Shown: positions 17,942-27,679, numbered from the stretch's first letter. The stretch is DNA of 45,121 nt from an uncultured beta proteobacterium (GCA_903900805.1 CAIUOP010000086.1:1-45121), one strand, 5' to 3'. Notes: generated by a model from the letters alone, not told the origin. Numbers and translations: made by a program.

Positions 17942-18667
17942 ATGAAGAAAACAAATAATATGATCGATGTCTACAGTTGGCCAACACCGAATGGCCACAA
18001 AGTCCACATCATGCTCGAGGAATGTGGCTATCGTTTGGGTAAAGATTGGACTGCTATTCCGATTAACATTGGTACTGGCGATCAATTTGCGAAGAGCTTT
18101 TTGAAAATTAGCCCGAATAACAAGATCCCTGCTTTAGTAGACCCAAATGGTCCCGATGGAAAGCCCATCAGTATTTTTGAGTCTGGCGCTATCTTGCTGT
18201 ATCTCGCTAGCAAGACTGGTAAATTTCTTCCTAAGACGACTCGCGCAAAGTATGAGGTTTTGCAATGGCTGATGTTCCAAATGGGTGGTTTAGGACCTAT
18301 GCTTGGGCAAAACCATCATTTCCGTCTCTATGCGCCGGAGATTATTGACTATGCAATTAATCGCTACACCAATGAAGCCAAACGTTTATATGGGGTTCTT
18401 GATCAACAACTCAAAGATAATCCCTATATTGCCGGTAAAAGCTACTCCATAGCAGATATCGCCATTTTCCCTTGGACACGAAATTGGAAAAATCAAGGCA
18501 TGGAGATTAATGACTATCCGCATTTCAAAGCTTGGTTCGAAATGATTGGTGAGCGTCCCGCTGTCAAACGGGGTTGTGAAGTATTAACCGCATTACGGAA
18601 GCCTTTGACTGACAACAAGGCGCGAGAGCAGTTGTTTGGTTCAACACAGTATCAAAAGAGGAAATGA
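17942..18667 (+). CDS. Glutathione S-transferase, YfcG/YghU (Nu-class) type
   Basis: Thioredoxin-fold glutathione transferase with disulfide-bond oxidoreductase-like features. The 241 residues contain IDVYSWPTPNGHKVHIMLEE, where the TPNGxK turn replaces a catalytic Ser/Cys as in Nu-class enzymes. They also contain ISPNNKIPALVDP and SIFESGAILLYLASKTG, the glutathione-binding segments. The alpha-helical domain has GGLGPMLGQNHHF and YSIADIAIFPWTRNW. Two starts are in frame near the beginning (17942 and 17960); the first is used here. Its TGA is followed one base later by the ATG of the hydroxyacyl-CoA dehydrogenase, indicating tight coupling. Confidence 0.92.
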   Translation: MKKTNNMIDVYSWPTPNGHKVHIMLEECGYRLGKDWTAIPINIGTGDQFAKSFLKISPNNKIPALVDPNGPDGKPISIFESGAILLYLASKTGKFLPKTTRAKYEVLQWLMFQMGGLGPMLGQNHHFRLYAPEIIDYAINRYTNEAKRLYGVLDQQLKDNPYIAGKSYSIADIAIFPWTRNWKNQGMEINDYPHFKAWFEMIGERPAVKRGCEVLTALRKPLTDNKAREQLFGSTQYQKRK

Positions 18668-18668
18668 A

Positions 18669-19523
18669 ATGAAGATTCAATCAGTCGGTGTGATCGGTGC
18701 AGGCACGATGGGTAATGGGATTGCGCAGGTTTGCGCAGTTGCCGGTCTAGATGTCGTCATGGTTGATATCAATGAAGCAGCAGTGCAGCGAGGTTTAGAT
18801 CAAATCAGTAAAAGCCTAGATCGCCTGATTAAAAAAGAATCGCTCACTGCCGACGGAAAAGCAGCTGCGCTAGGGCGCATTAAAGGCAGCACCTCTTATG
18901 CTGATTTAAAAGGCTTGGGTTTTGTGATTGAAGCTGCTACTGAAAACCAGGCAGTCAAAGAAAAAATTCTCAAGCAAGTCGATGAGATCGTCAGCAAAGA
19001 CACCATCATTGCCACCAATACTTCTTCACTATCGATTACCAAGTTAGCTGCTCTAGACTCAAACCCAGCCCGCTTTATCGGAATGCACTTCTTTAATCCA
19101 CCACCGCTGATGGCCTTAGTAGAAGTGATTCGTGGCCTACAAACTAGCGATGCAACCCATGCAGCCATTATCGAGATGGCCAAGCGTGTTGGTAAAGAGC
19201 CCATCACGGTTAAAAATTCACCCGGGTTTGTGGTCAATCGTATTTTGTTGCCAATGATTAACGAAGCATTCTTTGTATTGTCAGAAGGACTTGCTAGTCC
19301 TGAAGATATTGATGCCGGAATGAAGTTAGGCTGCAATCAACCGATTGGTCCCTTAGCTTTAGCTGACCTGATCGGTTTGGACACTTGCTTGGCAGTCATG
19401 GAAGTGTATTTTGAAAACTTTAGCGACTCAAAATACCGTCCTTGCCCGCTTCTTCGTGAAATGGTAGCGGCTGGCTACCTTGGACGTAAGACCGGTCGCG
19501 GTGTTTATACCTACGATAAATAA
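18669..19523 (+). CDS. paaH: 3-hydroxybutyryl-CoA (3-hydroxyacyl-CoA) dehydrogenase
   Basis: NAD-dependent oxidation of (S)-3-hydroxyacyl-CoA to the 3-oxo form, single-domain-pair form of 284 residues. The start is ATG 18669, one base after the GST stop; an upstream in-frame codon at 18636 lies inside the GST gene. The N-terminal Rossmann motif is VGVIGAGTMGNGIAQVCAVA. Catalytic His and Glu lie in IGMHFFNPPPLMALVEVI, and the C-terminal domain begins NSPGFVVNRILLPMINEAFF. hbd would be an equally valid name. It could serve fatty acid, phenylacetate or butyrate metabolism; no other beta-oxidation gene is nearby, so the pathway is undecided. Confidence 0.92.
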   Translation: MKIQSVGVIGAGTMGNGIAQVCAVAGLDVVMVDINEAAVQRGLDQISKSLDRLIKKESLTADGKAAALGRIKGSTSYADLKGLGFVIEAATENQAVKEKILKQVDEIVSKDTIIATNTSSLSITKLAALDSNPARFIGMHFFNPPPLMALVEVIRGLQTSDATHAAIIEMAKRVGKEPITVKNSPGFVVNRILLPMINEAFFVLSEGLASPEDIDAGMKLGCNQPIGPLALADLIGLDTCLAVMEVYFENFSDSKYRPCPLLREMVAAGYLGRKTGRGVYTYDK

Positions 19524-19560
19524 TGACTCATCGATTAACACCTCTAATACTGAAGCGCTC

Positions 19561-20040
19561 GTGAACCCCATTCCACCTGTAGTACAAAAACTAGCCTATG
19601 CTGGTCTCATTCCTTTTGTGGGACTTACTTTGTTAGTGCAATTAGCACCAACACCTTTAAATTATTTGAGCGCAGAATCTCTGGCAGGTTATGGCGCTGT
19701 GATTACTGCGTTTATGGGTGCATTGCATTGGGGTGCTAGCTTGCATACTTTGGGTAAAGCGCCTAGCGGCGATCGCTGGATAGATCGTAATGCTTGGGTC
19801 TGGGGTGTTATTCCTGCCCTAGTTGCCTGGCTTGCTTTGCATATCTACATTCCGGTGGGATTACTAATTCTGGCATCCACCTTAATCATTCAACGCAATA
19901 TCGATCAAAACACTTACCAATATTATTTTTCCGATGAAGTCGCGCGGAGCGCTTTTATGGTGATCCGTAATCGCTTGACCTATATTGCTGCTGCCTGCTT
20001 AATTTGGTCAGCTATTGTGATTCTGTTTATCCAAGCATGA
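19561..20040 (+). CDS. DUF3429 family membrane protein
   Basis: Inner-membrane protein of unknown function with about four to five hydrophobic helices, ending CLIWSAIVILFIQA. Segments such as KLAYAGLIPFVGL, LAGYGAVITAFMGALHWG and NRLTYIAAACLIWS fit the DUF3429 family. No ATG lies in a suitable place. I use the GTG at 19561 (VNPIPPVVQKLAYAG), giving 159 residues, with a weak GAAG five bases upstream. A TTG at 19480 in the same frame would give 186 residues and overlap the preceding gene. The stop lies four bases before rarA. Confidence 0.8.
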   Translation: MNPIPPVVQKLAYAGLIPFVGLTLLVQLAPTPLNYLSAESLAGYGAVITAFMGALHWGASLHTLGKAPSGDRWIDRNAWVWGVIPALVAWLALHIYIPVGLLILASTLIIQRNIDQNTYQYYFSDEVARSAFMVIRNRLTYIAAACLIWSAIVILFIQA

Positions 20041-20044
20041 TTTA

Positions 20045-21358
20045 ATGAGCAGTCTTTTCGATAGCACTCCCCCGCCACCCTTAGCGGAAGCATTGCGCCC
20101 GAAAACCATTGAAGAAGTCATAGGTCAAGCCCATTTATTAGCTCCAGGTAAGCCACTCAACCTGGCATTTGCTTCAGGTAAGCCTCACTCCATGATTTTG
20201 TGGGGGCCTCCGGGTGTTGGTAAAACCACTTTAGCCCGTCTCTCAGCAAAAGCCTTTGACCGTGAATTCATCGCTATCTCTGCAGTCTTGGCTGGAGTGA
20301 AAGAGATTCGCGAAGCCATTGAACAAGCTCAGCAAAACATGGCTCAGTATGGCAAGCAGACGATTTTGTTTGTAGATGAGATCCATCGCTTTAATAAGAG
20401 TCAACAAGATGCCTTATTGCCCCATGTAGAGTCTGGCTTATTCACCTTTATTGGTGCCACCACTGAGAACCCCTCGTTTGAAGTGAACTCAGCACTGCTA
20501 TCTCGTGCCCAGGTTTACGTTCTGAAGTCCTTAACTGCAGATGAACTCAAACAGCTATTTATTCGTGCGCATCAACATGCGATGCCGAATGTGAAATTTG
20601 ACGATAGCGCAATTGATACCTTGATCTCGAATGCCGATGGCGATGCCCGTCGCCTCTTAAATCTGCTTGAGCAAGTCCGTAATGCCGTTCTAACACCCGA
20701 CTCTCCTATTAAGCTCATTGACCAAGCCTTTATTGAAAATGCCCTCGCTACTCAAGCGCGTCGTTTTGATAAGGGTGGCGATCAGTTTTATGACCAGATT
20801 TCTGCACTCCATAAATCAGTGCGAGGCTCTAACCCCGATGCAGCGCTCTATTGGTTTTGTCGCATGCTTGATGGCGGTGCAGATCCACGTTACTTAGCGC
20901 GCCGCATTATTCGGATGGCTTGGGAAGATATTGGCTTAGCCGATCCTAGGGCCATGCAATTAGCAAATGATGCTGCCCAAACATTTGAACGATTGGGCTC
21001 ACCTGAGGGCGAGCTTGCTCTGGGTCAAGCGGTAGTGTATTTAGCGGTGGCCTCCAAAAGTAATGCCAGTTACAACGCATTTAATGCAGCGCGTGCCTAT
21101 GTTGCGCAGGATCAATCCAAGCCTGTACCCAACCATCTTCGTAATGCGCCAACCAAACTCATGAAAGAGCTTGGACATGGCAAGGAGTATCGCTACGCCC
21201 ATGATGAGCCACACGGCTATGCTGCTGGAGAGTCTTATTTGCCTGAAGGAATGTCAGAGCCACACTGGTACGAACCTGTTGAGCGTGGTCTAGAGAGTCA
21301 AATTAAAGAAAAGATGGCCTTCTTGCGCAAACTCGATGCTGAACAGCAAAAGAAATAG
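20045..21358 (+). CDS. rarA: Replication-associated recombination protein A (AAA+ ATPase)
   Basis: RarA/MgsA, a clamp-loader-like ATPase acting at stalled replication forks. The 437 residues begin with the family pattern [20 protein letters not shown]. Walker A is GPPGVGKTT (54-62) and Walker B is [11 protein letters not shown] (108-118). [20 protein letters not shown] is the sensor region. The C-terminal tetramerisation domain includes [20 protein letters not shown] and [18 protein letters not shown]. It lies four bases after the DUF3429 gene and ten bases before the isomerase gene start chosen below. Confidence 0.97.
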   Translation: MSSLFDSTPPPPLAEALRPKTIEEVIGQAHLLAPGKPLNLAFASGKPHSMILWGPPGVGKTTLARLSAKAFDREFIAISAVLAGVKEIREAIEQAQQNMAQYGKQTILFVDEIHRFNKSQQDALLPHVESGLFTFIGATTENPSFEVNSALLSRAQVYVLKSLTADELKQLFIRAHQHAMPNVKFDDSAIDTLISNADGDARRLLNLLEQVRNAVLTPDSPIKLIDQAFIENALATQARRFDKGGDQFYDQISALHKSVRGSNPDAALYWFCRMLDGGADPRYLARRIIRMAWEDIGLADPRAMQLANDAAQTFERLGSPEGELALGQAVVYLAVASKSNASYNAFNAARAYVAQDQSKPVPNHLRNAPTKLMKELGHGKEYRYAHDEPHGYAAGESYLPEGMSEPHWYEPVERGLESQIKEKMAFLRKLDAEQQKK

Positions 21359-21368
21359 GAATGCGCAA

Positions 21369-21995
21369 ATGAGTGAGAAAACTTCAGCGATTCTGTATTA
21401 CGACATTATTTCCCCTTTCGCCTATCTGTATGTGAAACAAAGACAGCGTCTGGAACAAAAGCTGGAAATCACACCGGTACCCATTCTTTTGGGCGGTCTC
21501 TTACGAGCAACCGAAAATAAAGGTCCTGGCGAAGTTACTGCTAAGCGTCCGCACACCTATCAATTTTGCGTATGGCAAGCAGAAAAATTAGGCATCCCCT
21601 TTCGCTTTCCTGAACACCACCCTTTCATGACAGTAGCAGCGCAACGTCTTCTTGTACAAGAGCAAGCAGATTGGGCAATGGTAGAACGTGCCTTTGATTA
21701 TGTTTGGGTAGAAGGTAAAGACCCCAATCTTTCTTGGTCAGAGTTTTGCGTCTATCTCGGTTTATCACCGGATACAGTAAAACCTGAGAGTCCTGAGGTA
21801 AAAGCTGCCTTAGTTGCGAATACCAAGCAGGCTAAAGCAGATGGTGCCTTTGGAGTCCCCGCCTTGATACTCAATCAACACTGCTTTTGGGGTTTCGATG
21901 CCATCGATTGGGCGCTCGATTACCTTGCCCGACCAGGAATGTTCGAAGAAGCGTCCTATGCTTATGCAGGGAATGTTCCCAACGGCCTTACTTAA
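21369..21995 (+). CDS. 2-hydroxychromene-2-carboxylate isomerase family protein (DsbA/GST-kappa fold)
   Basis: A 208-residue thioredoxin-fold protein. I choose ATG 21369, with TAGGA eight bases upstream, not the in-frame codon at 21336 inside rarA. YYDIISPFAYLYVKQRQRLE and the late motif FGVPALILNQHCFWGFDAID match the NahD/GST-kappa family. The canonical members isomerise 2-hydroxychromene-2-carboxylate in naphthalene degradation and use glutathione. There are no aromatic-degradation genes nearby, so the substrate here is unknown, and this is a family call only. Confidence 0.87.
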   Translation: MSEKTSAILYYDIISPFAYLYVKQRQRLEQKLEITPVPILLGGLLRATENKGPGEVTAKRPHTYQFCVWQAEKLGIPFRFPEHHPFMTVAAQRLLVQEQADWAMVERAFDYVWVEGKDPNLSWSEFCVYLGLSPDTVKPESPEVKAALVANTKQAKADGAFGVPALILNQHCFWGFDAIDWALDYLARPGMFEEASYAYAGNVPNGLT

Positions 21996-22043
21996 TGCTT
22001 TGCACAATACAATTGTTCTATTCATTTCATTCAAGGAGTCTTT

Positions 22044-22619
22044 ATGCGTAAGCTTTTTACTAGCCTGGTTCTCGTTGCTGCTTGCATTACTAGCCAAGCA
22101 GCTTTTGCAGGCCCTCAGGTTGAATTCAAAACCACTCAAGGTAACTTTGTCGTTGAGTTAGATGATGTGAAGGCTCCAAAGACTACTGCCAACTTTTTAA
22201 ACTACGTGAAGAGTGGTTTTTACAATGGCACTATCTTTCATCGCGTGATTGATGGCTTCATGATTCAAGGTGGTGGTTTTACTGCAGACCTGAATCAAAA
22301 ATCAACTAATGCTCCAGTTGTTTCTGAAGCGCAAAATGGCTTAAGGAATAATCGTTACACCATTGCGATGGCACGCACATCCGATCCAGATTCTGCTACT
22401 TCCCAGTTTTTTATTAACGTCAATGACAATGCCGCACTGGACTTCCCCAATGCTATGGGTAATGGCTATACCGTGTTTGGTAAAGTGATTTCTGGCACAC
22501 AAACTATTGATGCCATCCGCAAGATACCAACTATGGTTGCTCCAGCGCCACGCATGGGCAGAATGGCCGACGTTCCCTCTAAGACAGTAACGATTGAATC
22601 AGCTACCCTGCTGAAATAA
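22044..22619 (+). CDS. ppiA: Periplasmic peptidyl-prolyl cis-trans isomerase (cyclophilin)
   Basis: Cyclophilin-type prolyl isomerase exported to the periplasm. The N-terminus MRKLFTSLVLVAACITSQAA is a signal peptide, cleaved probably after AFA near residue 22. The 191-residue precursor then shows VEFKTTQGNFVVELDDVKAP, the active-site stretch IFHRVIDGFMIQGGGFT, and SATSQFFINVNDNAALDF. These are the standard bacterial cyclophilin motifs. Compared with PpiB it has the signal sequence, hence the PpiA name. AAGGAG lies close upstream (about 22034), an excellent ribosome-binding site. It stands alone in orientation with the isomerase gene 48 bases upstream. Confidence 0.94.
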   Translation: MRKLFTSLVLVAACITSQAAFAGPQVEFKTTQGNFVVELDDVKAPKTTANFLNYVKSGFYNGTIFHRVIDGFMIQGGGFTADLNQKSTNAPVVSEAQNGLRNNRYTIAMARTSDPDSATSQFFINVNDNAALDFPNAMGNGYTVFGKVISGTQTIDAIRKIPTMVAPAPRMGRMADVPSKTVTIESATLLK

Positions 22620-22642
22620 ATAGAAGAAATAGGTTAGCCGCA

Positions 22643-24469
22643 ATGATTTTGCTCGATGATGCGCAAAGTACAGCGGCCAAACCGTCTAGTCGCCATTATG
22701 AAAGCCCGCTCCATTATTGGCGGATTCTTTCTACTGGCGATAACTCACTGGATTTATCGGCTACTCAAACTTGTTTAGCCCAAATTGCGACCTCTCTTGC
22801 TAGAGGGGAGTTTGTTGTTGCTGCGTTTGCTTATGAGTTGGGCAGACAGATTCATCGCCTCCCACAAAGAGTGGGCAGCACTTTAAGTACTCATCCGCTG
22901 ATTGAAGCTTGGTCATTCAAAAGTTTTGACAAAATCTCTAAGGCGCAAGTGGATGCCTTGATTGCTCATGAGCTAACCCTACTCGAACCCGATCAGAGTT
23001 CTGCTGGTGTGCTCGATGTACATGAGTCATTAGATGAGAAGCAGTTTTCCTCTGATATCGCTAGTATTTTGGAATACATTCGCAGTGGTGATACTTACCA
23101 AATCAACCACACCTATCGTATCACTGGAAAAACTTACGGCTCTCCTCTCGCTTTATATAGTCGCCTGCGTGAGCGTCAGCCAGGTAGATTTGGGGCTTAC
23201 GTCGCACATGATGGCAATTACCTGCTATCCCAATCTCCCGAGCTCTTTATATCTCGTGAAGATGACACCCTCAAAGCCATGCCCATGAAAGGCACTGCGA
23301 GTGCTTTATCTGAAGTAGCGAGTGCTTTATCTGATGATCCCAAAAATCAAGCTGAAAATGTCATGATTGTGGATCTACTGCGAAATGATCTTAGCCGCAT
23401 CTCTTTGCCAGGCACAGTCACTGTGCCCAATTTATTTGAAGTGGCTAGGCACGGCGATGTCTTGCAAATGACTTCTACTGTGCAAGGCCAAGCTAAGCCC
23501 AATACTTCTCTCTTAGATGTTTTGACTGCCGTCTTTCCTTGTGGCTCTGTCACAGGCGCCCCCAAAAAACGTAGCATGCAAATTATTCAAGACTTAGAGC
23601 CTGAAGATCGCGGCTATTACTGTGGCGCACTAGGCTGGCTTGATCCTGGCGGTGACTTTGCCTTTAGCGTTCCTATCCGTACCATTGAGATTACAGAAGA
23701 TCTCCCATCGCACGCCTCCACCTTTACCTTAGGTGTTGGCGCTGGCATCACCCATGATTCTGATCCAAAACAAGAATGGCAAGAATGTCGCATTAAGTCA
23801 GACTTCTTAATGAATCTGCCCTCTTCTACTGGGCTGTTTGAAACAATTGCCGTGGTTGGTAATCGTCCTCAGAAATTAGAAATGCATCTAGACCGTATGC
23901 AAGCTTCCGCTTTAGCACTAGGAATATCCTTTAATCGATCTAATGCAAAAGCAGTAGTTGACAGTGTTTGTTCATCACTAGATGCTCTCACTTCTTTTCG
24001 CTTAAGACTGGATCTCACTATTCATGGTGAACTATCTACTTCTACTGGAGTGATCGAGAGCATCAATCAGCCCGTCAAAATTTTCTGGGCAAAAGATATT
24101 CTTTCTGGTGATGTAGACATGTTTTCTGGCGATGCCTTATTGCGCCATAAGGTCAGCAATCGCACTCTTTACGATCTAGCCTGGAAAACTGCTGTTGGAT
24201 TAGGCGGCTTTGATGCTCTTTTTACCAATGAACAGGGTTTTGTGACTGAAGGCGGGAGAACTAGCATTTTTGTTAAACCTCAGGGTAGCTTGGAATGGTT
24301 AACGCCACCGGTTTCTGCTGGTCTATTGCCTGGGGTGATGCGCGCAACCCTGCTTGCTGACCCAAAACGCAATGCCCGCGAAGCTAACCTGACTATTAAT
24401 GATGTTTCAATGGCAGATGAGATTATTCTTACTAATGCGCTGCGTGGCGCCATTAAAGCCCATTTCTAG
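22643..24469 (+). CDS. pabBC: Aminodeoxychorismate synthase component I fused to aminodeoxychorismate lyase
   Basis: Bifunctional enzyme of p-aminobenzoate (folate) synthesis. Residues 1 to about 390 form the PabB chorismate-binding domain, with SGDTYQINHTYRI, SPELFISRED, MPMKGTA (MKGT at 215-218), NVMIVDLLRNDLSRI and CGSVTGAPKKRSMQII. Residues about 392-608 form a PabC-type class IV aminotransferase-fold lyase, with TGLFETIAVV, LEMHLDRMQASALALG, the PLP lysine K503 in RHKVSNRTLYDL, and FVTEGGRTSIFV. The 608-residue fused form is common in betaproteobacteria. The glutaminase PabA is not in this window. A 21-base tandem duplication lies just after MKGT. Confidence 0.94.
   Translation: MILLDDAQSTAAKPSSRHYESPLHYWRILSTGDNSLDLSATQTCLAQIATSLARGEFVVAAFAYELGRQIHRLPQRVGSTLSTHPLIEAWSFKSFDKISKAQVDALIAHELTLLEPDQSSAGVLDVHESLDEKQFSSDIASILEYIRSGDTYQINHTYRITGKTYGSPLALYSRLRERQPGRFGAYVAHDGNYLLSQSPELFISREDDTLKAMPMKGTASALSEVASALSDDPKNQAENVMIVDLLRNDLSRISLPGTVTVPNLFEVARHGDVLQMTSTVQGQAKPNTSLLDVLTAVFPCGSVTGAPKKRSMQIIQDLEPEDRGYYCGALGWLDPGGDFAFSVPIRTIEITEDLPSHASTFTLGVGAGITHDSDPKQEWQECRIKSDFLMNLPSSTGLFETIAVVGNRPQKLEMHLDRMQASALALGISFNRSNAKAVVDSVCSSLDALTSFRLRLDLTIHGELSTSTGVIESINQPVKIFWAKDILSGDVDMFSGDALLRHKVSNRTLYDLAWKTAVGLGGFDALFTNEQGFVTEGGRTSIFVKPQGSLEWLTPPVSAGLLPGVMRATLLADPKRNAREANLTINDVSMADEIILTNALRGAIKAHF
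23297..23334 (+). repeat. 21-bp-period tandem repeat inside pabBC
   Basis: A 17-base unit beginning gcgagtgctttat (23297-23313) recurs exactly at 23318-23334, period 21 bases. In protein it yields ASALSEV followed by ASALSDD, immediately after the MKGT motif in the chorismate-binding domain. The period is in frame, so the gene stays open. It replaces a region that is usually a variable Ala/Glu-rich loop before NDPKNxAEN. Confidence 0.85.
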
Positions 24470-24478
24470 AAAGCTGTC

Positions 24479-25039
24479 ATGAAGTATTGTCCTCACTGCG
24501 CCTCCACACTGACAATCAAGATTCCGGCAGATGATTCTCGTGAACGTCATGTTTGTGAAGCATGCGGGGCTATTCATTACCAAAACCCCCGTAATGTTGT
24601 GGGTAGCATTCCTGTCTATGAAAAACAAGTCTTACTTTGCCGTCGTGCTATTGAGCCACGTCATGGCTACTGGACACTGCCTGCAGGTTTTATGGAGCTT
24701 GGTGAAAGCACCAGTCACGGCGCCGCTAGAGAAACCTTTGAAGAGGCTGGTGCTCAGGTTGAAATCGGTCCGCTCTACTCCTTATTAAATGTTCCTCATG
24801 CAGAACAGGTACATCTATTCTACTTAGCCAAAATGAGTTCTGCCCAATTTTGTGCTGGCGAAGAAAGTCTTGAGGTTGCCCTCTTTCATGAACATGAAAT
24901 TCCTTGGGCAGATTTGGCTTTCCCAACGGTGAAGCAAACGCTGGAATGGTTCTTTGCTGATCGCGCCGCTGGTATTTTTGAGGATGGTAAAGAATTTCAC
25001 GTACGCAGTCGTGATGTGCTGCCATCCGAGAGAATTTAG
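24479..25039 (+). CDS. Nudix hydrolase with N-terminal zinc ribbon
   Basis: Hydrolase of a nucleoside diphosphate linked to another moiety. The 186 residues carry a zinc ribbon with CxxC pairs at C4/C7 and C26/C29, then a Nudix domain. The Nudix box is complete at 70-92: G70, E76, R84-E85, E88-E89, G91. The NPRNVVG sequence after the ribbon and the ribbon itself recall the NudC (NADH pyrophosphatase)/ADP-ribose branch, but the protein is shorter than NudC. The true substrate cannot be read from the sequence. It begins nine bases after pabBC. Confidence 0.9.
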   Translation: MKYCPHCASTLTIKIPADDSRERHVCEACGAIHYQNPRNVVGSIPVYEKQVLLCRRAIEPRHGYWTLPAGFMELGESTSHGAARETFEEAGAQVEIGPLYSLLNVPHAEQVHLFYLAKMSSAQFCAGEESLEVALFHEHEIPWADLAFPTVKQTLEWFFADRAAGIFEDGKEFHVRSRDVLPSERI

Positions 25040-25059
25040 TATCTGACGTGAGTTAAGAC

Positions 25060-25797
25060 ATGAGTCAAATTACTTGGCTAGGACCGCAGGATTCTTTTCC
25101 AAACCCACTGCTTGAGCCCGATCCCGATCCCAGTGTTCCAGGGTTAATTGCAGTGAGTGAGCGCATTTATCCTGGGCAGTTATCTCAAGCTTACCAACTG
25201 GGAATCTTTCCTTGGTACTCCGATAATCAACCCGTCTTATGGTGGTCACCAGATCCTCGCATGGTTCTCAAGCCTACCCAATTTAAATGCAGCGACTCTC
25301 TGAAAAAAAATATTCGTCTTTTCTGTCAAGACGTTCATTCACAAATCGTAGTGGATGAAGATTTTGGGGGAGTGATTCGCTCCTGCGCTACTAGCGCCCG
25401 CAAAGATCAAGATGGTACTTGGATCACCCATGAAATCATGGATGCCTACACTGCACTTCATGAAGCAGGTCATGCCCATAGCATCGCAGTGACCGAAGGA
25501 GGCCAGATCATTGGTGGCCTGTATTGCGTCTCGTTTGGTGCGATGATTTTTGGGGAATCCATGTTTAGCCGTAAACCTGGCAGCTCTAAGATTGCCTTAG
25601 CCGCCTTAAGCGCTTGGTGCCTGCAAAATGGAATTGTCATGATTGATTGTCAACAAGAGACCTCACACCTTCATTCCTTGGGTGCAGCCCCCATCTCCCG
25701 ACGTGAATTTCTGGAACAACTGCAAATATCTTTGAATCAAACTAAGATTGAACTATCTTGGACTTTTGACAAAACAATATTGACCCACTGGCTATGA
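25060..25797 (+). CDS. aat: Leucyl/phenylalanyl-tRNA--protein transferase
   Basis: Transfers Leu or Phe from aminoacyl-tRNA to N-terminal Lys or Arg of proteins, marking them for ClpS/ClpAP degradation. The 245 residues have family length. Signatures are [51 protein letters not shown] and [19 protein letters not shown]. The stop overlaps the bpt start by four bases (ATGA), so the two N-degron transferases are translationally coupled. clpS and clpA are not in the window. Confidence 0.97.
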   Translation: MSQITWLGPQDSFPNPLLEPDPDPSVPGLIAVSERIYPGQLSQAYQLGIFPWYSDNQPVLWWSPDPRMVLKPTQFKCSDSLKKNIRLFCQDVHSQIVVDEDFGGVIRSCATSARKDQDGTWITHEIMDAYTALHEAGHAHSIAVTEGGQIIGGLYCVSFGAMIFGESMFSRKPGSSKIALAALSAWCLQNGIVMIDCQQETSHLHSLGAAPISRREFLEQLQISLNQTKIELSWTFDKTILTHWL

Positions 25798-26549
25798 CTC
25801 GGCTCAAAGAACTTCCGCTCACCACATTACAGTTCTATGCAACGGCTCCCTACCCTTGCTCTTATTTGCCCAATCGAACCGCGCGCTCACAAGTAGCTAC
25901 ACCATCCCATTTAATTCATGCGGATACTTACAGCGAGCTTTTGAATGCTGGCTTTCGTCGTAGCGGCCTGTATACCTATCGTCCTTATTGCGATGAATGC
26001 AGAGCCTGTATTGCCACCCGCATTCTTGTAGATCAATTTATACCGTCTCGCAGTCAACGTCGTGCCTGGAAAAAACATGTTGGCTTAGAGGTATCTGTTC
26101 TGAACTTAGGTTATCAAGAGGAGCATTATCAGCTATACCAGCGTTATCAAAATGAGAGACATGCTGGCGGAGAAATGGATAGCGATGACCAAGAGCAATA
26201 TATGCAGTTCTTATTGCAAAGCCGCGTCAACTCGCGCATTGTGGAGTTTAGGGACGGACCGCATGACTCACATCCAGGGCGTCTGCGCATGGTCAGCATG
26301 ATTGATATCTTAGATCAGGGTATTTCTTCGGTATACACCTTCTTCGATACTTCGGTGCACGCATCTAGCTACGGTAGTTACAGCATCCTGTGGCAAATCG
26401 AGCAAGCCAAAATACTGGGGCTTCCTTACCTCTACCTCGGCTACTACATTCGAGAGAGTGAAAAAATGTCCTATAAGGCCAACTATCAACCAATGGAAGG
26501 CTTGATTGATGATCATTGGCAGCCTTTACCTGGGTTGGCTGAGCCATAA
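25794..26549 (+). CDS. bpt: Aspartate/glutamate leucyltransferase (Bpt)
   Basis: Bacterial protein transferase that adds Leu to N-terminal Asp or Glu, feeding the same N-degron pathway as Aat. The 251 residues show family segments [35 protein letters not shown] (with cysteines as in ATE-type enzymes), [10 protein letters not shown], and [20 protein letters not shown] followed by [20 protein letters not shown]. Start and aat stop overlap as ATGA. It lies nine bases upstream of pyrD. Confidence 0.95.
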   Translation: MTRLKELPLTTLQFYATAPYPCSYLPNRTARSQVATPSHLIHADTYSELLNAGFRRSGLYTYRPYCDECRACIATRILVDQFIPSRSQRRAWKKHVGLEVSVLNLGYQEEHYQLYQRYQNERHAGGEMDSDDQEQYMQFLLQSRVNSRIVEFRDGPHDSHPGRLRMVSMIDILDQGISSVYTFFDTSVHASSYGSYSILWQIEQAKILGLPYLYLGYYIRESEKMSYKANYQPMEGLIDDHWQPLPGLAEP

Positions 26550-26558
26550 TATCTACCC

Positions 26559-27593
26559 ATGATCGACCGTTATTCTCTTTTGCGCCCCTGGCTCTTTTGT
26601 TTAGATCCCGAACAAGCCCATAACCTCACTCTCAATAATTTAGATCGTGCGCAGCGCTGGGGCCTGCTTGAACGCCTCATGAGTAAACCCGTAGCTGACC
26701 CTCGAACGCTATGTGGCATTACCTTTGCAAACCCAGTAGGCCTTGCTGCTGGCTTAGATAAAGACGGCAAACATATTGATGCACTAGCTGCTCTCGGATT
26801 TGGTTTTTTAGAAATCGGCACCGTCACACCCCGGCCTCAACCAGGAAATCCGAAGCCGCGCATGTTTAGGCTTTCAGAAGCACAGGCTCTTATCAATCGC
26901 ATGGGATTTAATAATGATGGGGTGGATGCTTGCGTTACTAGAGTACGCTGCTCACGCTTTTGGCAACAAGGTGGTGTCTTAGGGATGAATATTGGTAAGA
27001 ATGCCAGCACACCCATTGAAGATGCTGCCAGCGATTACATCCTGGCAATGGAGGCTGTTTATGAAATTGCTTCCTATATTACTGTGAACATCTCCTCCCC
27101 GAATACTAAGAACCTACGGGCTCTCCAGGGCGAAGCCATGTTGCGTTCATTACTAAGTAGTTTGGATGAAGCCAGAAAACGTTTGAGTGATCGCTATAGT
27201 GTGCGTAAACCACTCTTCTTAAAAATTGCACCTGACTTAGACTCTACGGATATCAATTTGATTGCAGATCTATCCATGGAGTTTGGTATTGATGCCATCA
27301 TCGCTACTAATACAACGATTGCTCGTGATGCTGTGCAAGGTATGGAGCATTGTGAAGAAGCCGGTGGATTATCGGGTGCCCCAGTGCGCGCAGCCTCAAC
27401 TCAAGTCATCAAAACACTTAAAGCCAGATTAGGAAATACGCTTCCCATCATCGGTGTTGGCGGCATTATGTCGGGGGCTGATGCAAAAGAAAAAATCATG
27501 GCTGGTGCCAGCCTAGTACAGATTTATAGTGGGCTCATCTACAAGGGTCCCGATCTCGTCAGTGAGTGCGCCAAAGCTCTCAGACAATCCTAG
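26559..27593 (+). CDS. pyrD: Dihydroorotate dehydrogenase (quinone), class 2
   Basis: Membrane-associated flavoenzyme oxidising dihydroorotate to orotate in pyrimidine synthesis, passing electrons to quinone. The 344 residues include the amphipathic N-terminal region of class 2 ([20 protein letters not shown]) that gives quinone access. FMN-binding segments are [20 protein letters not shown], and [20 protein letters not shown]. The catalytic serine region is [37 protein letters not shown] and [12 protein letters not shown] close the barrel. Confidence 0.97.
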   Translation: MIDRYSLLRPWLFCLDPEQAHNLTLNNLDRAQRWGLLERLMSKPVADPRTLCGITFANPVGLAAGLDKDGKHIDALAALGFGFLEIGTVTPRPQPGNPKPRMFRLSEAQALINRMGFNNDGVDACVTRVRCSRFWQQGGVLGMNIGKNASTPIEDAASDYILAMEAVYEIASYITVNISSPNTKNLRALQGEAMLRSLLSSLDEARKRLSDRYSVRKPLFLKIAPDLDSTDINLIADLSMEFGIDAIIATNTTIARDAVQGMEHCEEAGGLSGAPVRAASTQVIKTLKARLGNTLPIIGVGGIMSGADAKEKIMAGASLVQIYSGLIYKGPDLVSECAKALRQS

Positions 27594-27673
27594 AGTTAGC
27601 CTTAAAACAGGGTTTTTTAGCCTGGATATCCATAAAACAGCGTTTCACAATATGCAATTTGAGCTGAAATCGC

Positions 27674-27679
27674 TACAAT
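27674..27679 (+). promoter_or_regulatory. Candidate -10 box of the IclR gene
   Basis: TACAAT matches TATAAT at five of six positions and ends seven bases before the IclR ATG at 27687. If used, transcription would begin at or next to the start codon, giving a leaderless message. No convincing -35 box is seen 16-18 bases upstream, so this is only suggestive. Confidence 0.3.
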
